From: Saprospiraceae bacterium
Lineage (GTDB): Bacteria; Bacteroidota; Bacteroidia; Chitinophagales; Saprospiraceae
Length of the DNA stretch: 64,000 bases
Reading direction: 5' to 3'
Assembly: GCA_016708265.1 (NCBI GenBank)
Contig: JADJGA010000003.1
Span: 248,001-312,000, forward strand
Part shown: positions 53,378 through 61,279 of the stretch, in pieces
Layout: the number at the start of each line of letters is the position of its first letter
Position numbering within the stretch: position 1 is the stretch's first letter
Program-made: the position numbers and the translations under genes
Notes under the pieces: generated by a model
Told to the model about the DNA's origin: nothing
Databases searched by the model: none
What the model saw: the letters and a program-made list of their open reading frames with translations, nothing else

Positions 53378-54448
53378 ATGAAAAAACATAATTTTTATGC
53401 CGGACCCTCAATCCTTCCTGAAATCGTCTACGAAAAAACCAAAGAAGCAATTGACGATTTTGCAGGAACTGGAGTTTCTCTTATGAGCATTAGCCATAGA
53501 AGCAAACAATTTGAAGCTGTAATAACCGAGTCACAGGAGATTTTTAGAGAACTACTTAACATCCCTGAAGGATATCAGGTGATATTTGTTGGAGGAGGAG
53601 CAAGTACTCAGTTTTTTACTGTGCCATTCAATCTGCTGGAGAAAAAAGCAGCCTATCTGAATACCGGGACATGGGCTAATACTGCTCTGAAGGAAGCAAA
53701 AATGTTTGGAGAGATAGTTGAAGTTGCTTCGTCTGCCGATAAAAATTACAACTATATTCCTAAAGGATTTTCAGTACCAAAAGATGTAGATTATCTACAC
53801 ATTACTACTAACAATACGATTTTCGGAACTGAGATCAAGGAAGATCTTGATTTTGGAGTACCTCTGGTTGCTGATATGTCATCAGATTTCTGCTCAAGAC
53901 CTGTTGATGTATCAAAATATGCTCTTATTTATGCCGGAGCACAAAAAAATGTCGGCCCGGCAGGTGTGACTGTGGTTATAATTAAAGAAGAAATATTGGG
54001 TAAAGTCAGCCGACAGATCCCTACAATGGTTGATTACAGAACCCATATCAAAAAAGGTTCTATGCATAATACTCCGCCAGTATTGCCTATATTTTCAATG
54101 CTGGAAACCATGAAATGGATAAAAGGACTTGGAGGAGTTGAAGTAATCCAAAAAATGAATATTGAAAAAGCAGGAATACTATATGATGAAATAGAAAGAA
54201 ATAAAGTGTTCAAACCTACAGTTGCGAATCCTGAGGACAGATCTTTGATGAATATAACCTTTGTGATGAATGATGGATTTGAAGAGCATGAAAAAGCATT
54301 CCTCGACATGGCAGCAGAAAGAAATATACTTGGATTAAAAGGCCACAGATCTGTGGGAGGATTCAGAGCAAGTACTTATAATGCATTGCCAATCGAAAGT
54401 GTAAAGGTATTGATACAGGCTATGCAGGATTTTGAGAAAAAATTCTAA
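53378..54448 (+). CDS. serC: Phosphoserine aminotransferase
   Basis: 356 residues. NFYAGPSILPEIVYEKTKEA, SHRSKQFEAV, the phosphate-binding GGGASTQFF and the PLP lysine in YAGAQKNVGPAGVT are all present. It converts 3-phosphohydroxypyruvate plus glutamate to phosphoserine. The serA-like gene follows 38 bases later, giving two consecutive steps of serine synthesis in one operon. Confidence 0.94.
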   Translation: MKKHNFYAGPSILPEIVYEKTKEAIDDFAGTGVSLMSISHRSKQFEAVITESQEIFRELLNIPEGYQVIFVGGGASTQFFTVPFNLLEKKAAYLNTGTWANTALKEAKMFGEIVEVASSADKNYNYIPKGFSVPKDVDYLHITTNNTIFGTEIKEDLDFGVPLVADMSSDFCSRPVDVSKYALIYAGAQKNVGPAGVTVVIIKEEILGKVSRQIPTMVDYRTHIKKGSMHNTPPVLPIFSMLETMKWIKGLGGVEVIQKMNIEKAGILYDEIERNKVFKPTVANPEDRSLMNITFVMNDGFEEHEKAFLDMAAERNILGLKGHRSVGGFRASTYNALPIESVKVLIQAMQDFEKKF

Positions 54449-54486
54449 TTAAACTCTATTAATCTAAATATTAAATCAATGTTTTT

Positions 54487-55404
54487 ATGAAAGTTCTTTT
54501 AGCTACTGACAAACCATTTGCAGCTGTTGCAGTTGACCAGATCAAATCGATAATAGATGGAAATGATCTTGAATTTGTAAAACTCGAAAAATATACTGAA
54601 AAACAACAGTTGCTCGATGCTGTAAAAGATGTAAATGCTATAATCATCAGAAGCGATATAATTGATAAAGTAGTGATAGAAGCAGCTAAAGTGCTCAAAA
54701 TCGTTGTAAGAGCCGGTGCAGGATATGATAATGTTGATCTTCAGGCTGCTACAGAAAATAATGTTGTAGTTATGAACACACCAGGACAGAATTCAAATGC
54801 AGTTGCTGAACTTGCTTTCGGTATGATGATCTATATGGCAAGGAAAAAATTTGATGGCAGTTCAGGAACAGAACTCAAGGATAAACGACTTGGGTTGCAT
54901 GCTTTTGGAAATGTCAGTAAAAACATGGCAAGGATAGCGCATTGTTTTGGCATGGAGATTCTTGCATTCGATCCATTTTTGACTTCTGACCAGATTGCGG
55001 AATACGGAGTTAAGGCTGTAAACAGTGTAGAAGAGTTATACAGTTCAAGCGATTATATCTCTTTGCATATACCTGCAAACGCACAGACTAAAAAATCCAT
55101 TAATCAGGAGTTGCTGCAAAATTTACCAAAAGGAGCAACCATAGTGAATACAGCCAGGAAAGAAGTGATAGATGAAGATGGGTTACTTGAACTGATGGCT
55201 GTCCGTGAAGATATAAGGTATGTGTCGGATATAGCTCCTGACAGAATTGCTGATTTTAATGAAAAATTTGCTTCAAGAGTATTCTTTTCTCCCAAGAAAA
55301 TGGGCGCCCAGACATCTGAGGCAAATATCAATGCTGGCCTTGCAGCTGCAAGGCAGATAGCAAGATTTTTTAAAGAAGGTGACACAACATTTAAAGTTAA
55401 CTGA
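54487..55404 (+). CDS. serA: D-3-phosphoglycerate dehydrogenase-like
   Basis: 305 residues, the short form without C-terminal ACT domain. RAGAGYDNVDLQAATENNVVVMNTPGQNSNAVAEL is typical of 2-hydroxyacid dehydrogenases. The nucleotide-binding segment reads LGLHAFGNVSKNMARIAHCFGMEILAFDP, where the usual GxGxxG has become F-G-N-V-S. The catalytic Arg/Glu/His set is partly visible, but the usual His near the end is replaced around SPKKMGAQTSEAN. Its place after serC supports a role in oxidising 3-phosphoglycerate. Confidence 0.82.
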   Translation: MKVLLATDKPFAAVAVDQIKSIIDGNDLEFVKLEKYTEKQQLLDAVKDVNAIIIRSDIIDKVVIEAAKVLKIVVRAGAGYDNVDLQAATENNVVVMNTPGQNSNAVAELAFGMMIYMARKKFDGSSGTELKDKRLGLHAFGNVSKNMARIAHCFGMEILAFDPFLTSDQIAEYGVKAVNSVEELYSSSDYISLHIPANAQTKKSINQELLQNLPKGATIVNTARKEVIDEDGLLELMAVREDIRYVSDIAPDRIADFNEKFASRVFFSPKKMGAQTSEANINAGLAAARQIARFFKEGDTTFKVN

Positions 55405-55444
55405 GAATAGTATTTCTCATATTTTTTAATAAATATATTTAATT

Positions 55445-56986
55445 ATGCCAATTGTAATAAACGGTAAAGGTTTGACTATTGAAGCAGTAGTTGCAGTAGC
55501 ACGTAACCATGAAAAAGTTGAACTACATCCTGATGCTTTGGAAAGGATCAGAAAATGCAGGGCAATGGTGGATAAAAAGATCCAGGACAGGGAAATCATG
55601 TATGGTATCAATACCGGGATCGGTGAGTTTTCTGAAGTAGTTTTAGCTGATGATCAGGTAAGAGATTTCCAGAAATATCTCATATATAACCATGCTGCAG
55701 GAATTGGTGAAGCAATGAAAGAAGAATATGTAAGGGGAGCCATGCTGGGCAGGATCAATGTACATGCAAACGGAAACAGCGGATGTCGCCCTGAAATAAC
55801 TCTTACATTGGTTGAAATGCTGAATAAGGACGTGACACCGTATGTTTGTGAAAAAGGATCTGTAGGAGCTTGTGGTGACCTTGCTCCAATGTCGCAGATT
55901 GCATTACTGATGATGGGTGAAGGACATGCTTACTATAAAGGAGAATTTCTTCCAGGTAAAGAAGCCCTGCAGAAAGCTGGTATAAAAATACCGGGACTTG
56001 AAGCAAGAGATGGATTAGCAACTATCAACGGATCCAATGTGCTCACTGCGATGAGTGCCATATATCTCTTTGATGTCAACAATTTCTTCAAGCAGGCTGA
56101 GATCGCATGTGCCATGACTCTTGAAGCTCTAAAAGCTAATTTTGGACCTTATAACCATAAAATTCATGAGGTAAGAGGTTTTGCCGGTGCAATGAGAAGC
56201 GCAGCAGCTATAAGAAAAGTAGCAGGAGGAGGTGACCTTATAGAAAAAAGAATAAAAGTTAAAGTGCAGGATGCATATAGTATGCGTTCAACCCCACAGG
56301 TCATTGGTGCTGCTCATGATGCAGTCAAATGGGCAAGAAGCCAGGTAGAAATTGAATTGAATGGCGTCGGAGATAATCCGATCTTTTTCCCTGATGAAAA
56401 CCTGCAGCTTTCAGGTGCAAACTTCCAGGGCACACCAGTATCACTACCTATGGATATGATAGGAATATCCGTCACAATGGTATGTGTACTATCTGAAAGA
56501 AGAATGAACAGGCTGAATAACCCTGCCCTGAGCGTAGGATTGCCTCCATTTTTAACCCATGAACCAGGTATGTTTTCAGGTCTTATGTTGAGCCAGTATA
56601 CTGCTGATATGCAGATCGTTGAGCAACGCATACTTTCAGCTCCTGCGAGTATTCAAAGTATTCCGGCAGCAGCCGATCAGGAAGACTTTGTCAGCATGGG
56701 CATGAACACTGCAATCAAAAACTGGCAGATACTCGATAACGGATTTGGAATCCTTGGTATTGAATTTATGGCAGCAACCCAGGCTCTCGATCTTAGAGAA
56801 AAATATGACGAACAGAAATATGACTTCGGTAAAGGAACAAAAATAGCTAAGCAGGTGATCAGAAAACATGTAGATTATCTGGACGTTGACAGGCCACTTT
56901 ACCCTGATCATAATGCCATGAAAGCATTAGTCCGTTCATGTGAAATACTTACAGAAGTAGAAAACGGGATTGGATCACTGGATTGA
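55445..56986 (+). CDS. MIO-type aromatic amino acid ammonia-lyase (HAL/PAL family)
   Basis: 513 residues, the usual HAL length. The catalytic Tyr is in YGINTGIGEF (Tyr53). The cofactor-forming tripeptide is Ala142-Cys143-Gly144 (GSVGACGDLAPMSQ) instead of Ala-Ser-Gly. Other family segments are NGSNVLTAM, VQDAYSMRSTPQV and GVGDNPIFF. It removes ammonia from histidine, tyrosine or phenylalanine. NHAAG at residues 82-86 sits where histidine enzymes usually carry SHAAG, so the substrate is open. No hut genes are adjacent; it follows serA by 40 bases and ends at a terminator. Confidence 0.88.
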   Translation: MPIVINGKGLTIEAVVAVARNHEKVELHPDALERIRKCRAMVDKKIQDREIMYGINTGIGEFSEVVLADDQVRDFQKYLIYNHAAGIGEAMKEEYVRGAMLGRINVHANGNSGCRPEITLTLVEMLNKDVTPYVCEKGSVGACGDLAPMSQIALLMMGEGHAYYKGEFLPGKEALQKAGIKIPGLEARDGLATINGSNVLTAMSAIYLFDVNNFFKQAEIACAMTLEALKANFGPYNHKIHEVRGFAGAMRSAAAIRKVAGGGDLIEKRIKVKVQDAYSMRSTPQVIGAAHDAVKWARSQVEIELNGVGDNPIFFPDENLQLSGANFQGTPVSLPMDMIGISVTMVCVLSERRMNRLNNPALSVGLPPFLTHEPGMFSGLMLSQYTADMQIVEQRILSAPASIQSIPAAADQEDFVSMGMNTAIKNWQILDNGFGILGIEFMAATQALDLREKYDEQKYDFGKGTKIAKQVIRKHVDYLDVDRPLYPDHNAMKALVRSCEILTEVENGIGSLD

Positions 56987-57015
56987 TTAGGAACTGTTCA
57001 ATATAGATATTAAAT

Positions 57016-57056
57016 AAAAAAAAGAGACGGGGGGAATATTTTCTCCCTTCTTTTTT
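57016..57056 (+). terminator. Terminator after the ammonia-lyase gene
   Basis: An A-run and GAG.GGGGG arm pairs with a TCTCCC..CTTTTTT arm around GAATATT, ending in a T-run, 30 bases after the stop codon. Confidence 0.6.
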
Positions 57057-57142
57057 AAACGTAAAATTTAGTTAACCTTACTTCATTTTTCAACTTATGT
57101 TTTAACTAAAACATTATTCTCCTTTTGCAAAAACATACCTCT

Positions 57143-57621
57143 TCAATATAAATACTTACTCAACTTCTCCTTTTGTTTAACATAAAGTTTTTTATTACCA
57201 TATATTGGAATTTTAGTTATAGATCCTCTCCCTATCTGATAACCTATGAAGCCACCTACAATAGCTCCTCCAATTGTAAAAGGTACTGCAAAAATAGCAC
57301 CTAAAAAGTCTTCTGCAATATTGCCATCTGTGTTTCCCATACTCAGACCTGGAATAATACCAATACCAACTCCAATAATTGTACCTAAAAACCTTCTGTC
57401 TCTTTTATGAATTACTTCGATGATGTTTATATCATCAATTTGTAAACAATTTATTATAATAGAATTTTTTGGAATACCGCAAATGGAATCTTCTCTGAGA
57501 TCTTTTAACGCATACTCAAGCTTATGATCCTGAAAATCAGTTATAGCAATTTTTTTTTCTGTGAAAACCCATCATTTTGAATTGAAAAAAACAAAATGAT
57601 AATTAAAGAAAATATTTTCAT
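57143..57621 (-). pseudogene. Small exported membrane-associated protein gene with a homopolymer frameshift
   Basis: From the ATG at 57621 the frame gives a signal peptide (MKIFSLIIILFFSIQNDGFSQ) then meets a stop after KKKLL. One base more in the run of nine A (57550-57558) would restore SQKKKIAITDFQDHKLEYAL and continue through KRDRRFLGTIIGVGIGIIPG and GAIFAVPFTIGGAIVGGFIGYQIG to the TAA at 57143, about 159 residues in all. The C-terminal glycine-zipper-like stretch suggests membrane association. It may be a real frameshift, phase variation, or a sequencing error. Confidence 0.65.
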
Positions 57622-57679
57622 AAAAAATTAATTTTTGTCAACATATTCAAACCCAACATAAAACTAACTAATAATTGCT

Positions 57680-57712
57680 ATAATAATAATATAATAATAA
57701 TAATAATAATAA
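57680..57712. repeat. TAA/ATA trinucleotide repeat
   Basis: About ten near-perfect TAA units in the divergent gap between the small exported gene and the LRR surface protein gene. Confidence 0.75.
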
Positions 57713-57794
57713 CCTAAAAAAGATAAATTCCTTTGACTTTTCAATTTTTTATTTACTTTTACATCCAATATAGGAAGTATTATCACGAAAATTA

Positions 57795-57802
57795 TACTTT
57801 TG
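57795..57802 (+). promoter_or_regulatory. Bacteroidota-type -7 box upstream of the LRR surface protein
   Basis: TACTTTTG, an exact consensus match 86 bases before the ATG. Confidence 0.4.
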
Positions 57803-57888
57803 GTCATAATTTTATTAAATGAACAGGCTGAATTTCAGTTAGTTCTACTGTTGATTTAATGCTTTAAAATTTTAAACCTGAATTAAGA

Positions 57889-60357
57889 ATGAAAATAAAA
57901 CATATACGATCATTTTATCTTTTTGTATTCATTTTTGTCAATTTGCAGACAATTCATGCAAAAGTCAGCACTATAACGACAATAACTCTTGCTACACAGG
58001 CGGCTATAGATGCTTTTCCGGTAAATTATCCAGGTACCACATCGATTTCAGGTGATCTTTTGATCGGTGATTTCAGAAGTGCCTGTACAGATTTGGATAT
58101 TACTAATCTGAATGCACTCATGCAATTGACTTCAATAGGTGGCAACATTAAAATACATAAAACATTACTTACTGATCTGACAGGTTTAGATAATTTGGAG
58201 TCAGTCAATGGATTTGTATCGCTGACTTCCAATTCTTTGCTTGAAAGCCTGAATGGATTTCAAAATCTTAATTCTATAGGAGGTTTAATCTTAGGTTATG
58301 ATAACTGGGCTTTGACAAATTCAGACGCATTTCTGAATTTGACTTCAATAAATGGCAATGTTGCAATTTACTGCGATGGATTTACTGATTTAAACGGGTT
58401 TTCAAATATTACCAGTATTAGTGGTGGTTTAAGCCTTGGTTGCAATGGATTGCTTAGTTTAAATGGACTTTCCAATCTAATTAGTTTGGGTGGAGATTTG
58501 AAATTAGATGAGAATTATTCTTTAACAAATATTGACCAACTATCCAGCTTAACTTCAATAAATGGTAATTTGTATATTAATGATAACCATTCACTGGAAG
58601 ACCTGGACGGTCTCTCAGGATTAACCACAATAAACGGATGTATTTATTTAAATCAAAATGATAACCTCATCAGTATAGAAGGAATAGCAAATATTGATCC
58701 GGAATTGATAAATTATATATTTGACCCTAATTTTCTTGGGGAGGACATTATGATCAAAAACAATCCGTTATTATCCGGATGTGCAGTTCTGTCTATTTGT
58801 ACTGCTCTTGGATTACCTGAGACAACATATTCAATAGAAAATAATGCTACAGGATGCCTTGAAAGTGCTTTAAATTGTGTCAGTGTCTTTTGCACTGAAT
58901 TGTCATATCCTGCTGATCAGGCTGTAAACATAGCTGTGAATTCAAATATTTCCTGGTCAAATTCAATAAATGCGTCTGGATATAAGCTGTCGATTGGTTT
59001 AACACCAGGAGGAAGTGAAATATTAAATAACCTTGACCTGGACAATAGCACAAGCTATGATCCAAGCAATAATTTTCCCTGCGGCACTCAGATTTATGTA
59101 AGAATTAAACCTTACCGCAATAATGAAGCAGCAACTGGATGTCTGGAGCAATCTTTCTTCACAGAGAGTATAACAGCAGTTTCAGGTATTGATCAACAAA
59201 TTTGTAATGGAAGCAGTACAGTTCTGAATTCATCAGGTGGCACTGTTTATAATTGGTATCCATCTACCGGCTTAAATGATTCAAATATTTCAAATCCTGT
59301 TGCAAATCCTTCATCAACAACAATATACACTGTTACGGTAAGTAATGAAAGGGGATGCTCAGATACAGCCAGGACAGTTATAAATGTGAATCTGACACCA
59401 ATTCCAAATATTTCAGGTATTGCTGAAACCGGGAATAACTTTAATAATGGAGTAGCAATGGTCAATCCTACGTCAGGAAAAAGTCCTTTTACCTATTTAT
59501 GGAGTAATGGTAAGGCATCTAAAACTATCCTGAACCTGAATCCCGGACAGTATAAAGTCACTGTAACTGATGCAAATAATTGTTTTTCAAAAGATTCAAT
59601 TTTGATAGATAGATTTATTTGTCCTGTATTATCCTTAAATAAGCAATTTACAAATAATAGCTGTTATAATTCCTGCAATGGATCTGCAAAAATCATCAAT
59701 GTTACTAATGGTGTATCTCCTTTAAATTATCTTTGGGATGCGGGGATAAATTCAGATACGCTCGACAATCTATGTGCAGGCATTTATAAAGTTACAGTTT
59801 CCGATGCTAAAAATTGCTTTGTAGCTGATAGTTTTATCATTACTCAACCACAGGCAATTAGCGTCACAATCGATAGTATTCAAAATTTTAAACCTGACAA
59901 TAAAGGATTTATCAGAATAAGTACCTATGATTCAGGCAAGTATACTTATACATGGATTGGGCCAAATGGGTTTACATCTTCTGATGAAGATATCTTTAAC
60001 CTGGATGCAGGGTGCTATTCACTTATTATAATAGATACTACCTCCAGCTGCCAAAAAGATACGTTGGTTTGTATTTCAGATTTGACTTCTGTGCAAAACT
60101 TTATCGAACAGAATGATATAATAATATATCCGAATCCGGCAAAAAACTATATTTTGCTTGATTTTGAAAATATCAGCCCTTCAGATAAAGAAATAAAAAT
60201 CTATCATGTTTCTGGCAAGATCCAGATGGTCGAAATAAAAGAACTCTCAAATTCAGAATTTCATATTAATACCACGAAGCATGATAATGGAATATATATT
60301 ATACAGATAAAGCAGGATTCAAATGTAAGATTCAGGAAACTTGTCATTGCAAAATAA
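57889..60357 (+). CDS. T9SS-sorted surface protein with leucine-rich and SprB-like repeats
   Basis: 822 residues with a signal peptide (about residues 5-25). Residues about 45-320 are leucine-rich repeats of the receptor-L-like type (LDGLSGLTTINGCIYL, LNGLSNLISLGGDLKL). Residues about 330-430 look fibronectin-like (CTELSYPADQAVNIAVNSNI). Two SprB-type repeats follow (PFTYLWSNGKASKTILNLNP with YKVTVTDANNC; PLNYLWDAGINSDTLDNLCA with YKVTVSDAKNC). The C-terminus is a type A sorting domain (IIIYPNPAKNYILLDF, then GIYIIQI). It is likely a cell-surface adhesin. Confidence 0.87.
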   Translation: MKIKHIRSFYLFVFIFVNLQTIHAKVSTITTITLATQAAIDAFPVNYPGTTSISGDLLIGDFRSACTDLDITNLNALMQLTSIGGNIKIHKTLLTDLTGLDNLESVNGFVSLTSNSLLESLNGFQNLNSIGGLILGYDNWALTNSDAFLNLTSINGNVAIYCDGFTDLNGFSNITSISGGLSLGCNGLLSLNGLSNLISLGGDLKLDENYSLTNIDQLSSLTSINGNLYINDNHSLEDLDGLSGLTTINGCIYLNQNDNLISIEGIANIDPELINYIFDPNFLGEDIMIKNNPLLSGCAVLSICTALGLPETTYSIENNATGCLESALNCVSVFCTELSYPADQAVNIAVNSNISWSNSINASGYKLSIGLTPGGSEILNNLDLDNSTSYDPSNNFPCGTQIYVRIKPYRNNEAATGCLEQSFFTESITAVSGIDQQICNGSSTVLNSSGGTVYNWYPSTGLNDSNISNPVANPSSTTIYTVTVSNERGCSDTARTVINVNLTPIPNISGIAETGNNFNNGVAMVNPTSGKSPFTYLWSNGKASKTILNLNPGQYKVTVTDANNCFSKDSILIDRFICPVLSLNKQFTNNSCYNSCNGSAKIINVTNGVSPLNYLWDAGINSDTLDNLCAGIYKVTVSDAKNCFVADSFIITQPQAISVTIDSIQNFKPDNKGFIRISTYDSGKYTYTWIGPNGFTSSDEDIFNLDAGCYSLIIIDTTSSCQKDTLVCISDLTSVQNFIEQNDIIIYPNPAKNYILLDFENISPSDKEIKIYHVSGKIQMVEIKELSNSEFHINTTKHDNGIYIIQIKQDSNVRFRKLVIAK

Positions 60358-60425
60358 ACATGAAAATAGCGGTCAAATAAGAATTATTTAAATCAGTTTT
60401 AGTTTTGCTGTTCACCAACGAGCAT

Positions 60426-60553
60426 AGGGTGTTTAAAAAGTCCAATTTACTTAGTTTTACGCAAAGACCCTAAGACGTAAAGTTCAGCAAATTACTCTAA
60501 TATGCATTACATTTATATCAATTTGAAAAAATTATATGCTTTTTAAACACTCT
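60426..60553. repeat. 128-bp sequence with 15-base terminal inverted repeats
   Basis: AGGGTGTTTAAAAAG (60426-60440) and CTTTTTAAACACTCT (60539-60553) match at 14 of 15 positions when inverted. The inside includes ACGCAAAGACCCTAAGACGT, a sequence type often seen between genes in this phylum. No coding capacity and no clear target duplication. Confidence 0.6.
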
Positions 60554-60889
60554 CTTCATTTGACTTAATTAATATCAATTAAGAACAACATAGACACTCG
60601 AAGCTTAGACTGAGTCCTCAATGTTTAACAAACGAAACAATATAATAGACAACTTTAAGACAAGCAAACCAACGATAGAAACAATTATATCTCTTTTCAG
60701 GTATTTATAAAAAAGTGTTATATTAAATCTAGTTTAAGAGATAATTTATTCCTTAAAATTCCTGCACGGTTCAATAAAAAATGTTTTTAAGGATGGTACT
60801 AATACCATTTACTACGGTCCGTCAGATGACGGATGGAAAAGTAAGAGTGTTTTTTGTTCTTCATTTCAAACCATCTTGAATATTTTGGC

Positions 60890-60926
60890 TTTGTTCTTAA
60901 GTCAGCCGGACAGGCTTAAGAACAAA
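60890..60926. repeat. Strong hairpin in the 60.4-61.3 kb gene-free stretch
   Basis: TTTGTTCTTAAG (60890-60901) and CTTAAGAACAAA (60915-60926) are perfect 12-base arms around a 13-base loop, followed by a T-rich stretch on the plus strand. Apart from this, the inverted repeat at 60426 and the terminator at 61231, I see no gene in 60358-61230; several short frames lack coding character. Confidence 0.6.
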
Positions 60927-61230
60927 AGGTTTTTTATTAAATTTCCCAGCGTTCCGAAAACTATCAGAATAATGCTTATAATATCAATGTTTTTTCAATT
61001 CAATTCTGACCCCAGATAAATAAAACTGATATGACCATAAATTGCAGTAATTATTTAATTTATTCAGCCGTGATGTTGCAATCATGGTGTAACAAGGGTT
61101 CTATACAATTATCATTTTTTGCATGCAGCATTATGAAAGGAAAATTGCATAACTCACTTTTCTTTCCGCACGGGGAAACTTAAAATTAGTAGTAGTTCCA
61201 AAGTTCTATTACAAAAGTGCAAAGCATAAA

Positions 61231-61261
61231 AAAAGCTGCCAGATTTTCAATGGCAGCTTTT
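61231..61261 (-). terminator. Terminator of the Omp28-like gene
   Basis: On the minus strand AAAAGCTGCCA (61261-61251) and TGGCAGCTTTT (61241-61231) form an 11-base stem with a 9-base loop, continued by a T-run, 19 bases after the stop codon. Confidence 0.85.
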
Positions 61262-61279
61262 ATATAGTTAAAGTTATAA

